Below the pieces are notes generated by a model. That model was not told the origin of the DNA and did no database searches. It was given only the letters and a program-made list of their open reading frames with translations. Both the position numbers and the translations under genes were made by a program. A stretch of DNA of 32,525 nt from the NCBI GenBank assembly GCA_964449165.1, contig CAYVAT010000035.1, forward strand, positions 1-32,525. The letters run 5' to 3'. Position 1 is the first letter of the stretch. Every line of letters starts with the position of its first letter. Below, in pieces: positions 1-7,393 of this stretch. This stretch comes from CAYSCW01 sp964449165 (lineage in GTDB: Bacteria; Acidobacteriota; Aminicenantia; Aminicenantales; Aminicenantaceae).

Positions 1-2
1 AC

Positions 3-31
3 TTGTTTTTTGGGTGGAAAAAAAATATAAT
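3..31 (+). promoter_or_regulatory. Candidate sigma-70 type promoter upstream of the DASS symporter
   Basis: TTGTTT at 3-8 and a perfect TATAAT at 26-31 are separated by 17 bases. Transcription would begin near 38 and give a leader of about 120 bases before the symporter ATG. A 6-base inverted repeat (CCTGAA, loop GAG, TTCAGG, 43-57) lies just inside that leader. The -35 is imperfect, so this is a candidate only. Confidence 0.45.
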
Positions 32-160
32 CCACCTTCATGCCTGAAGAGTTCAGGAAGATTCAACCCCCCAAACCCTTTAAAGTAAAAAAGAAACCTT
101 CAAACATTTCTCATTTGATACAATCTTGGCGAAAAATCCTTTGAATCATTAAGATCAAAA

Positions 161-1627
161 ATGGAAAGCAGAAAAATTTGGGGACTCATCCTCGGCCCTC
201 TTTTTTTCCTGGTCGCTTATTTCTCTCCCATCCTTTCCCACAATCCAAAGGCCCATCGCCTCCTGGCTATCTTTTTCCTGATTGTTGTCTGGTGGGTGAC
301 AGAATGCATCCCCATCCCCGCCACAGCCCTCCTCATTCCTGTTTTTATGACCACTTTCAAGGTGGCTTCTGTCATAGAGGCTTTCGCTCCTTTTGCCAAT
401 CCCATCATCATGCTCTTTCTGGGTAGCTTCATCCTGGCCAAGGCAATGAGTGTTCACGGTCTTGATCAAAAGCTCGCCTTCTCTATCCTCTCGCTCAAAT
501 CCATTGCTCTTAAAAGAACAAGAATCCTCTTTGCTCTGGGTTTAACAACAGCTTTCCTCTCGTTATGGATAAGCAACACCGCCACAACAGCCATGATGTA
601 TCCCATTGTCCTCGGGATTCTCGCAGCTTTCCCTTCCCAAAATAAAGAAGGAAAGCATTCCCTTTTCAGCATTGTCATGCTGTTGATGATTGCCTACTCG
701 GCTTCTATCGGGGGGATCGGCACTCCCATCGGCAGCCCTCCCAACCTGATCGCCATCGGTATGCTGGAAAATCTGGCAGATTACAGGATTACCTTCTTCC
801 AATGGATGGTCATCGGCTTCATCATCCTACTGCCCATGTATCTGGTCCTCTTTCTGTTCATGAAATCCAAATTAGGCAGAGAAAGGGAACTTCCAAAAGG
901 CAAAATGATCTTTCCTCCTGAGAGCAAAATGGCTCAAAAAGGGCTGAGCCGCGCCCAAAAAAATGTCTTGGCGGCCTTTCTAGTAACCGTCTCCCTCTGG
1001 ACATTTCCAGGGTTTGTCTCCCTCATCTGGGGAAAGGAATCGGCGCTATCCCTCTGGCTTCACACTCATTTTCCCGAATCTGTGGCCGCTGTCATCGGAG
1101 CCTGCCTTCTTTTTCTCCTTCCCGTTGACTTCAAAAAAGGTCAGTTCACCCTCACTCTCAGGGAAGCCATACAGATAGATTGGGGGACTCTTCTCCTTTT
1201 TGGAGGAGGATTGTCCCTGGGATTCCAGATGTTTGAAACAGGTCTGGCCGATTCGATCGGCAGATTTTTTATCTCACCGGGAACCACAGCCAGCCTCTCT
1301 CTGATCACGTTCCTGACCATCACCTTCAGTATCTTCCTGACAGAAGTCACCTCCAACACCGCTTCCGCCAACATGATCATTCCCATCATCATCGCCATCT
1401 CAAAAACAGCAGCCATCAATCCCCTTCCGCCTGTCCTAGGATGTGCCATCGGCTGCAGCTTTGCCTTCATGCTTCCTGTAGCCACCCCTCCAAACGCCAT
1501 CATCTACGGCTCTGGCATGGTTCGACTGCCCCAGATGATGAAATATGGAATCTGGATGAATATCGCCGGCATCATCCTCATCTGGATTGGTATAAGAGTC
1601 ATCTCCCCTCTCTTAGGCTTGTTTTAA
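161..1627 (+). CDS. SLC13/DASS family sodium:anion symporter
   Basis: An inner-membrane symporter of 488 residues, the usual length for the divalent anion:Na+ symporter (DASS, SLC13, CitT/SdcS-like) family. Members import dicarboxylates, citrate, sulfate or phosphate with sodium. Both family Ser-Asn-Thr motifs that mark the two inverted-repeat halves are visible: SNT at 138-140, inside ISNTATTAMMYP, and SNT at 398-400, inside TEVTSNTASANM. GTPIGSPPNLIAIG (187-200) and ATPPNAIIYGSG near the C-terminus are the matching pore and ion-site signatures. Hydrophobic segments run through most of the protein. The ATG at 161 lacks a strong ribosome-binding site but directly precedes the first hydrophobic segment. 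The substrate cannot be read from sequence, and no adjacent metabolic gene suggests one. Confidence 0.93.
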   Translation: MESRKIWGLILGPLFFLVAYFSPILSHNPKAHRLLAIFFLIVVWWVTECIPIPATALLIPVFMTTFKVASVIEAFAPFANPIIMLFLGSFILAKAMSVHGLDQKLAFSILSLKSIALKRTRILFALGLTTAFLSLWISNTATTAMMYPIVLGILAAFPSQNKEGKHSLFSIVMLLMIAYSASIGGIGTPIGSPPNLIAIGMLENLADYRITFFQWMVIGFIILLPMYLVLFLFMKSKLGRERELPKGKMIFPPESKMAQKGLSRAQKNVLAAFLVTVSLWTFPGFVSLIWGKESALSLWLHTHFPESVAAVIGACLLFLLPVDFKKGQFTLTLREAIQIDWGTLLLFGGGLSLGFQMFETGLADSIGRFFISPGTTASLSLITFLTITFSIFLTEVTSNTASANMIIPIIIAISKTAAINPLPPVLGCAIGCSFAFMLPVATPPNAIIYGSGMVRLPQMMKYGIWMNIAGIILIWIGIRVISPLLGLF

Positions 1628-1678
1628 CAGAAACCGATGCTCTTAGGAACAAGCTGGCTTATCCTACCTGCTGACAGT

Positions 1679-1708
1679 TTGCAGTTTATTTTTAATTTCT
1701 GTTATAAT
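1679..1708 (+). promoter_or_regulatory. Candidate promoter placing the start site almost at an ATG
   Basis: TTGCAG at 1679-1684 and TATAAT at 1703-1708 are 18 bases apart. The ATG of the next gene is at 1717, only nine bases beyond the -10 start-proximal edge, so the predicted transcript would have almost no leader. No Shine-Dalgarno sequence is visible in front of that ATG, which fits. Confidence 0.45.
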
Positions 1709-1716
1709 TCTGAGCG

Positions 1717-2103
1717 ATGGATGCTTACCTCTCCAGGGAAGCCTACCGCTCATTTGAAGCCCTGAGCCTTATTGGCCCACAACGAAATCCAGATGGACTG
1801 CTCATAGGACACAAGAGAGGTCACAGATACTTTGTGGAAAAGGTCTTCCCTGCATTAAAAAATTTTTCTTCATTTCCCCAAAACTACTTCGATCTTGACT
1901 ATCTGTTCAGCGGAAGACTGATCGGCTTCTTTTCCTTCAAACCCGAGCAGCGGAGAATAAAAAAAGTGTTAGCTCCTTTTGCTTATGGAAGACTTTTTCT
2001 TAAAATCCATCAGCAGAAGAAAAAAATGTCCATTCGTTCCTTTATCATAGATTATGAGAAGGAATTTTTTTTCTCGCCTATTCGATTGAAAACTGAAAAG
2101 TGA
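1717..2103 (+). CDS. Hypothetical protein with a JAB/MPN-like N-terminus
   Basis: A 128-residue protein of unknown function. The N-terminal stretch YLSREAYRSF ... GLLIGHKRGHRYFVEKVFP resembles the opening strands of JAB/MPN (Mov34, RadC-like) metalloprotease folds, where the consensus runs 'LS...Y' then 'E.CGLLLG'. Here the usual Glu is replaced by Asp (NPDGLLIG, near residues 24-31), and I see no later His-x-His with a downstream Ser/Asp metal site. If it belongs to this fold it is probably a non-catalytic member. The C-terminal half is basic and contains IHQQKKKMSIRSF. It ends four bases before the AMMECR1 gene, so the two are probably cotranscribed. The similarity is weak; another fold is possible. 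Confidence 0.6.
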   Translation: MDAYLSREAYRSFEALSLIGPQRNPDGLLIGHKRGHRYFVEKVFPALKNFSSFPQNYFDLDYLFSGRLIGFFSFKPEQRRIKKVLAPFAYGRLFLKIHQQKKKMSIRSFIIDYEKEFFFSPIRLKTEK

Positions 2104-2107
2104 GATC

Positions 2108-2653
2108 ATGACAAATCCTTTGAACAAAGATCAACAGGAATTCCTGTTGGACTTAGCCCGAAGAGCTATCCGGGAATACCTGGAGAGCGGAAAGACTCCA
2201 AAAGTCAAAATCAAGGATGAAACGCTCGGAGAAAAAAGAGGAGCTTTCGTGACTTTGAAAGTGAACGATGAACTGAGGGGCTGCATCGGATACCCCCTTC
2301 CCTATAAGCCTCTGTATGAGACAGTCACCGAGGTAGCCATCTCGGCTGCCACCCAAGATTTCCGTTTTAAGCCTCTTAACCTCGGAGAACTCGATAAGAC
2401 CAAAATCGAGATATCAGTGCTTTCACTTCCCAGGCCTGTTAAGGATATCAAAGAGATCGAAATAGGAACGCACGGTATTATCATCTCCAAAGGAATCAAC
2501 AAAGGACTTCTTCTGCCTCAGGTTCCTGTCGAATGGGACTGGGACGTGGAAACTTTTCTCAGCCACGGCTGTTTGAAAGCGGGCCTGCCAGAGGATGAAT
2601 GGAAAAAGGAAGCTCAAATCGAAATATTTGAAGCCCAAATTTTCTCAGAGTAA
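2108..2653 (+). CDS. amrA: AMMECR1 domain protein (AmmeMemoRadiSam system protein A)
   Basis: A 181-residue single-domain AMMECR1 protein, close to the normal bacterial length. The family signature LRGCIGYP is at 56-63. It is followed by AATQDFRFKPL and the conserved C-terminal part with GLLLPQVPVEWDWD and the HGCLKAGLP segment. In many genomes this protein sits with a Memo-like protein and a radical SAM enzyme (the AmmeMemoRadiSam set), whose biochemical role is not settled. Neither partner is present here. The gene begins four bases after the preceding small ORF and is followed directly by a secreted protease, so it probably belongs to a short + strand operon. Family assignment is firm; function is unknown. 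Confidence 0.92.
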   Translation: MTNPLNKDQQEFLLDLARRAIREYLESGKTPKVKIKDETLGEKRGAFVTLKVNDELRGCIGYPLPYKPLYETVTEVAISAATQDFRFKPLNLGELDKTKIEISVLSLPRPVKDIKEIEIGTHGIIISKGINKGLLLPQVPVEWDWDVETFLSHGCLKAGLPEDEWKKEAQIEIFEAQIFSE

Positions 2654-2660
2654 ATCAGAG

Positions 2661-4532
2661 TTGAAACCGAGAAAACACATCTCAAAAAAATACATTACTG
2701 CATTCTCATTTTTATCTATATTTCTTTTCATCGCCGCTTCCTCGAACAGGCCACAAAAAATCGATGAATCCACCCAAGCCTTTCCTCTCTGCTCCAAAAT
2801 CAGCCTGAGGCTGCAGACCAGGATGGCTGATCCCTCCATGGCGGGTAAGCATCTAAAAATATGGGTATATTTCCCGGATAAAGGAATCTCTTCCCAAGCA
2901 GAGATGAAGAAAGGATTGTATGAGGCTCGCCAGAATCTCAAAGAGCGTTGTCTTTGGCGGCGGAGCAAAGTGCGTAAAGAAGAGAATCTGGTCGACCTCT
3001 GCGATCTTCCTCTTTTTTCTCCTTATCGTGAACGTGTTAAGCCTCTGGTCAAAAAAATAAGAACGGAGTCCCGCTGGCTCAATGCCCTCAGTGCTGAGGC
3101 CACACCCTCACAGATCCTCTCCCTCGCAGCACGGGGTTTTGTCAGCAAAATCGATCTGGTCCTTTCTTTCCAGAGGAAAGATCTGATTGCCACTCACAAG
3201 AGAGCATTAACCTCCAGTGATGAGAATCAATCATTCCTCAATTATGGGCCTTCTTACTTTCAGCTCAACCAGGTTGATGTTCTCCCTCTCCACAGGCTGG
3301 GATACAGCGGAAAAGGCGTTCTTGTCTGCATGATGGACACAGGATTCCGCAAGAGCCATGATATCTTCAAGCAAGCCCATATCGTGGACGAACGGGATTT
3401 TGTTAACAACGACAACAACGTCCAGCAGGATCCTCTCGACCCCAATGATTACTCCGACTCCCATGGAACAGGCACATGGTCAATCCTGGGCGGTTATGCC
3501 CCAGGCCAACTGGTAGGGCCGGCCTACGGCGCCGACTTTCTTTTGGCAAAGACAGAGACCACGCTTTTCGAACAGCCCATCGAAGAAGACTACTGGGTCG
3601 CCGGTTTAGAATGGGCAGAGTCTCTGGGAGCTGAGGTAGTCTCATCTTCGCTTGGATATATAGATTGGTATACCTTTGAGGACATGAACGGCCGAGTGGC
3701 AGTGACCACCATCGCCGCCAATCGCGCCGCAAGCCTGGGAGTTGTAGTGGTCAACGCTGCTGGAAACGAGAGAGACAATCCCTGGGGACATATCATTGCT
3801 CCTGCCGATGGATTCGATGTGATCTCGGCGGGAGCCGTGGACAGCAATGGTCAAATCGCCTCTTTCAGCTCTCCTGGGCCCACTTACGATGGAAGGATCA
3901 AGCCCGAAGTCTGTGCCCTTGGCGTCGATAATTGGCTTGCCGACAGCAGCGAAGGCAGGGACGACTCCTACGACACAGGTTCGGGGACATCCTTCGCTAC
4001 CCCACTTGTGGCAGGAGTTGTGGCATTGATTCTGGAAATCCACAGAGACTGGACTCCGACTCAGGTCCGCTCGGCTCTTCTCCAAACCGCAAGCCGTGCC
4101 CAGAATCCAGATAACGATTACGGATGGGGCATTGTCGACGCCGCAACAGCAGCTAAAATCGAATCAGCCCTTCCCAAGCTTCTCTCTTACTCCATGGATG
4201 ATGACCGAGTAGGCCAAAGCTCCGGAAACGGCAACGGAAGAGTCGAGCCTGGAGAGGTAATCGAGATCTCGCCGACTCTAAGCAATCAAGGACTAAGTCC
4301 CGCTCTCTCCCTTGAAGGACACCTGGCTTCCACTCATCCGGAAATCACTATCCTCAATGCTGTCGTTACCTTTCCCTTGATAGCTCCATCTGCAGAACAA
4401 TCCTCAACCGAACCTTTCGTTGTGAAAATACCTGCTGCCTTTTTAGGCCATCACCTGGTCTTCCGTCTTACTGTCCAAGGACCCAACAGCCTCACCCTCT
4501 ATGAAACGTTGAGGATACAAGTAGCAAGGTAA
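2661..4532 (+). CDS. Secreted S8 family (subtilisin-like) serine protease
   Basis: A subtilase with the complete catalytic set. Counted from an upstream in-frame ATG at 2595, these are Asp248 (VCMMDTGFRKSHD), His290 (DSHGTGTW), oxyanion Asn391 (NAAGNE) and nucleophile Ser466 (GTSFATPLVAG). From the start preferred here, subtract 22. A signal-like hydrophobic segment, ITAFSFLSIFLFIAASS, follows a basic stretch. A region of about 180 residues separates it from the catalytic domain and may act as a prodomain. About 110 residues follow the catalytic domain and look like a beta-rich domain (GNGNGRVEPGEVIEISPTLSNQG). I prefer the TTG at 2661, because it gives a normal short basic n-region and avoids overlap with the AMMECR1 gene. 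The ATG at 2595 overlaps that gene by 59 bases with a GAGG directly abutting it. Likely exported to the periplasm or beyond. Confidence 0.9.
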   Translation: MKPRKHISKKYITAFSFLSIFLFIAASSNRPQKIDESTQAFPLCSKISLRLQTRMADPSMAGKHLKIWVYFPDKGISSQAEMKKGLYEARQNLKERCLWRRSKVRKEENLVDLCDLPLFSPYRERVKPLVKKIRTESRWLNALSAEATPSQILSLAARGFVSKIDLVLSFQRKDLIATHKRALTSSDENQSFLNYGPSYFQLNQVDVLPLHRLGYSGKGVLVCMMDTGFRKSHDIFKQAHIVDERDFVNNDNNVQQDPLDPNDYSDSHGTGTWSILGGYAPGQLVGPAYGADFLLAKTETTLFEQPIEEDYWVAGLEWAESLGAEVVSSSLGYIDWYTFEDMNGRVAVTTIAANRAASLGVVVVNAAGNERDNPWGHIIAPADGFDVISAGAVDSNGQIASFSSPGPTYDGRIKPEVCALGVDNWLADSSEGRDDSYDTGSGTSFATPLVAGVVALILEIHRDWTPTQVRSALLQTASRAQNPDNDYGWGIVDAATAAKIESALPKLLSYSMDDDRVGQSSGNGNGRVEPGEVIEISPTLSNQGLSPALSLEGHLASTHPEITILNAVVTFPLIAPSAEQSSTEPFVVKIPAAFLGHHLVFRLTVQGPNSLTLYETLRIQVAR

Positions 4533-4545
4533 AACAGAAAACTGA

Positions 4546-5547
4546 CTAGAGGCTGATTCGAATTCCTACTCTCAAGGAAATTCCGCTCAAATCGATCCGG
4601 GCTGGCCTCACATCCGAGTAGGAAGAAAAGAGAGGCTTATCTTCAGAAAAGACAAAGCGGGGATAGGACTTTTCAGTGACATCACTCCGAGACCCGACTA
4701 TCCAGAGCTTTCCTGAGTATTCTTCATCCAAAGAGCCTTGTTCGGTGTTCACTCCCCAGAAGCCCCAGGTATGATTCCAGTCGAAGGCATCCCGCTTGCT
4801 GCCTTCCCAGTTTTCAAGGCTGGCCCATCTTCCTATGATTTCCAGCTCAAAATGGAAGTTTTTATAGACTCTGAAATAAAGACCTGCTTTGCCATGAAGA
4901 CCGAGGCTGTGGGCCCGGGTCTCTTCAGTGTACACCCCTGAAGTCTCATATTGCTCGACAAAGCTCAAGAGTGAACCGGAAAGCATTTTGTCATCCTCAT
5001 AATCAAAGTCATACTGATAATCCTCTCTATAACTCAATTTTCCCGAGTAGTATCCTGCACCCAGTCCGATGAAGGCTCTCCCCTCAGCGCTGAAGGGGAA
5101 ACAGTAATAAAGAGTAAGGTTCAAAGGGATTGTTCTCAACTGATAACGAGGACGTTGAAGCCGGCGTTCCTCGAGAGAGATCACACCCAAATCCTGGGAC
5201 GAATTGAAGTAGTCCCTCTCATATTCCACGCTGGAGGACAATTCTCCTTCTGTGCTCTTATCCAGATATTCCAATCCCAAGCCTACCTGAAACCTGGAAG
5301 AGAGGGAATAGACCATCTCCAGTTCCCCTTCCCACAAGAGATGAACTTCTCCCAGATTAAAATCATAAGAATAAGGTTGTTGGTTGCGATCATGGAAATA
5401 GTCTTTCCATCCGCGGATATGCCGATTGAGGTCCCCTCCGCCAATCCAGCTTAAGCCTCCAGTTATCTTGACACTTAAGGTGGAGGCTTCCATTTTCATG
5501 AGAAGGAGAAAAACACAGAAAAAACAAAAACCGACTTTTCTCTTCAT
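4546..5547 (-). CDS. Putative outer-membrane beta-barrel protein
   Basis: A protein of about 333 residues with a signal peptide (MKRKVGFCFFCVFLLLMKMEAS). The body is made of alternating aromatic and polar strands typical of outer-membrane barrels: LSVKITGGLSWIG, FQVGLGLEYL, IPLNLTLYYCFPF, AFIGLGAGYYSGKLSY, GKAGLYFRVYKNFHFELEIIGRWA and a final GISLRVGIRISL that ends in a hydrophobic beta-signal-like residue. I start at the ATG at 5547, because it begins the signal peptide; an in-frame ATG at 5568 would add seven residues. It faces the protease gene tail to tail across 13 bases and lies downstream of the TatT-like gene. Substrate and function are unknown. Confidence 0.75.
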   Translation of the reverse strand: MKRKVGFCFFCVFLLLMKMEASTLSVKITGGLSWIGGGDLNRHIRGWKDYFHDRNQQPYSYDFNLGEVHLLWEGELEMVYSLSSRFQVGLGLEYLDKSTEGELSSSVEYERDYFNSSQDLGVISLEERRLQRPRYQLRTIPLNLTLYYCFPFSAEGRAFIGLGAGYYSGKLSYREDYQYDFDYEDDKMLSGSLLSFVEQYETSGVYTEETRAHSLGLHGKAGLYFRVYKNFHFELEIIGRWASLENWEGSKRDAFDWNHTWGFWGVNTEQGSLDEEYSGKLWIVGSRSDVTEKSYPRFVFSEDKPLFSSYSDVRPARIDLSGISLRVGIRISL

Positions 5548-5652
5548 TGACCTATTGATGAGAGGCATCTGTTTAAAGCGTTCGTCTCTTGCCCTAAACT
5601 CTTTTACAAAAAGGTCGACTTATTACCTTGAAGTGGATGCTGAATCTAAAGC

Positions 5653-6405
5653 CTATTCTTTCTTCCTGAATTTTTTGTTCTGAAGCAGCTTTCTTGCCTC
5701 TTCTTTATACTCATCTACGCCCGTGATCCAGCACGAATCAGGCTCCATGTTGAGCACATACTCCAACTCGTCTCTGGCTTTCTCGATCTCCTTAAAATCA
5801 AGGTAGGTTTCGGCAAGATAGATGCGGGTGAGGGCATCATCGGGTCCATACTCTTTCGACTTTAAGAGGTGTTCAAGGGACTTGTCTTTGCTTCCCCCTG
5901 CAAATCCGGGAAGCTTATAGTATACGCGTCCCATCACTCTATCCGGGCCGCCGTCTTCATAGGAGCGGTCCAGTTCAATAACTTTGTTCATCGCCTTCTT
6001 GATATCATCGACCAGGAACAGGCTTTTGAGCACTCCCCTCGTCTCTCCATAAACTCCGTAGTTAACGCCCAGCCAGTAGTAACCATCTGGCTTATCTGGT
6101 TCTGATTCAACGGCTTTCTTGGCATAGTATATTCCCTGAGAAAAAATGATTTTTTTCTCTTTCTTTTTTTCTGTGTGGGCGCCGACGTAGTAAAGGATAC
6201 GAGACAGCCTCCAGTATGCCTCATATTTATCTTCTATTTCGAGCACGGCCTTCCGTAATAAATCCAGGGCTGCCTGAGCTGTTTCCATATCCTTCATCTG
6301 ATCGTAGAGCTGGTCTGCCTGAGCGATTAAATCCTCATTCCCCTGGGGAAACAGAAAAGAAGAACTCATAAAAACGAAGATGAGAAAAAATGTTCTGACC
6401 CGCAT
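5653..6405 (-). CDS. Exported TPR protein resembling TRAP transporter TatT component
   Basis: A 250-residue protein with an N-terminal signal peptide (FFLIFVFMSSSFLFPQG) followed by TPR-like helical repeats (AYWRLSRILYYVGA, DGYYWLGVNYGVYGE, ALTRIYLAETYLDFKEIEKARDELEYVLNMEPDS). The segment GGPDRVMGRVYYKLPGFAGGSKDKSLEHL resembles the TatT family (periplasmic trimeric TPR proteins first described in Treponema next to TRAP transporters). No TRAP permease or binding protein is nearby, so a transport role here is only possible. The ATG at 6405 has a good ribosome-binding site (AGGAGAGGTAA) and a plausible promoter. The neighbouring beta-barrel gene downstream could be cotranscribed. Confidence 0.75.
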   Translation of the reverse strand: MRVRTFFLIFVFMSSSFLFPQGNEDLIAQADQLYDQMKDMETAQAALDLLRKAVLEIEDKYEAYWRLSRILYYVGAHTEKKKEKKIIFSQGIYYAKKAVESEPDKPDGYYWLGVNYGVYGETRGVLKSLFLVDDIKKAMNKVIELDRSYEDGGPDRVMGRVYYKLPGFAGGSKDKSLEHLLKSKEYGPDDALTRIYLAETYLDFKEIEKARDELEYVLNMEPDSCWITGVDEYKEEARKLLQNKKFRKKE

Positions 6406-6429
6406 TTACCTCTCCTTTTTTTGCCTGTA

Positions 6430-6458
6430 TATATAGCATAATTCGTAAACCAGGACAA
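6430..6458 (-). promoter_or_regulatory. Candidate promoter for the TatT-like TPR gene
   Basis: Read on the - strand, TTGTCC (6458-6453) and TATATA (6435-6430) are separated by exactly 17 bases. They lie 25-50 bases upstream of the TPR gene ATG, with its ribosome-binding site between. The composite repeat starts about 40 bases further upstream. Confidence 0.5.
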
Positions 6459-6495
6459 ACTATTTCCTGGGAGTTAACAGAATCTCCTTTTCCGT

Positions 6496-6585
6496 GATAG
6501 CTAATGATATGGGATATAGTCAGCCACAGCGCCGGTTCCCATCCATCCTCGCCAAGACCCTCCCACTATGTATGGGCTTCGGATG
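6496..6585. repeat. Composite intergenic repeat, copy A
   Basis: Block 1 (6496-6539, 44 bases) matches 15485-15528 at 38 of 44 positions by my alignment, in the same orientation, including a 17-base identical run GCCACAGCGCCGGTTCC. Block 2 is GACCCTC (6556-6562) plus GGGCTTCGGATG (6574-6585). Its reverse complement occurs at 15533-15551, so block 2 is inverted between the copies. Read on the - strand, block 1 can form CGGC-GCTGTG-GCTG, a 4-bp stem with one G-U; copy B has the Watson-Crick version. Both copies sit in gaps between - strand transcription units. No known riboswitch is recognised. Confidence 0.65.
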
Positions 6586-6649
6586 GACAGCAGCCGCCGT
6601 CTTACTACCTAAAGGAAATTTTTTGGGAGACTAAGAAATCTGGGTGCAT

Positions 6650-7309
6650 TTACTTAAAATATCTGTCGGCTCTCTCGTCCAGCTCTTTCATATAATTTTC
6701 TATCTTTAGGCTTTCCCTCTCCAGCTCAGTCTCAGTCAGAGCGGAATCCAGCTTAAAGGGTCTTCCATAGATAGCCACCAGCCTGGAAAAAGGATAGAAC
6801 ATCAGGAACTGATCCCAGCTTTTCAATAATTTCCTCTTTGAAGCTGAGAAGGTGAAAGGCACGAGATATGCTCCCGACTCCTGAGCAAGCCTGAGTCCAC
6901 CGGGTTTTATCTTACGATTCGGACCCCGTGGACCATCAGGCACGATAAGCACCTCTCTACCTGCTTGAAGTTCCTTTTTCATCTGATTCCAGGCTCTTAT
7001 GATGGAGTGCGAGCTGCTCCCTCTAATGAGGCGGTATCCCCATCTGGCCATAATCTGGGCAGCGATCTCTCCATCTTGGCTCGGACTCACCAGAGGTGCA
7101 ACTCGCCTTCGGCGGAAAAAAAAGGGGACCAGAAAGATACGGCCATGCCAGACGAGGAAGATCACAGGTTTTCCTTCCGCTCTCAACTTCTGGTATTCTT
7201 CATGCCCTGAGAGCGTTATCCAGCAGGATTTTGCCCACAGCCAGAGAATAATCTTCCCGAAGAAGCCGACAAGTGCCCAGCGAATTTTCTCCAAGACATG
7301 CATCGCCAC
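6650..7309 (-). CDS. DUF374 lysophospholipid acyltransferase family protein
   Basis: A 219-residue membrane-associated acyltransferase-like protein of the DUF374 family, related to the LPLAT superfamily that includes LpxL/PlsC enzymes. Visible family features are FLVWHGRIFLVPFFFRRR near residues 50-67 (the active-site His region), SPSQDGEIAAQIMARWGYRLIRGSSS (the family's 'S.DGE' and 'RGSS' motifs), and VPDGPRGP with KPGGLRLAQESG. Members are thought to transfer acyl chains in the envelope, often during lipid A-type biosynthesis, though substrates are poorly defined. The opening codon at 7309 is GTG; an ATG at 7303 would remove two residues. Neither has a clear ribosome-binding site. It follows the SSS symporter on the same strand after 84 bases. 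Confidence 0.85.
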   Translation of the reverse strand: MAMHVLEKIRWALVGFFGKIILWLWAKSCWITLSGHEEYQKLRAEGKPVIFLVWHGRIFLVPFFFRRRRVAPLVSPSQDGEIAAQIMARWGYRLIRGSSSHSIIRAWNQMKKELQAGREVLIVPDGPRGPNRKIKPGGLRLAQESGAYLVPFTFSASKRKLLKSWDQFLMFYPFSRLVAIYGRPFKLDSALTETELERESLKIENYMKELDERADRYFK

Positions 7310-7393
7310 AAATGATATACGAATCTCAATAAGGGGTAAAGGGGAAAAAAGAGGGCATGAGCATCATTTTTTCTTTAATAGGATAAAGATTGG

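Noticed and set aside
6496..6539. Cobalamin or other riboswitch, because of the GCCACAGCGCC core
   Set aside because: None of the required consensus boxes is present, and the element lies upstream of a promoter and not in the leader of a transport or biosynthesis gene.
6504..6695. A + strand ORF starting MIWDIVSHSAGS, similar in text to the start of another at 15493 (MRRDIIGHSAGS)
   Set aside because: The shared text comes from the DNA repeat. The frames diverge at once, run into - strand genes and have no ribosome-binding site.
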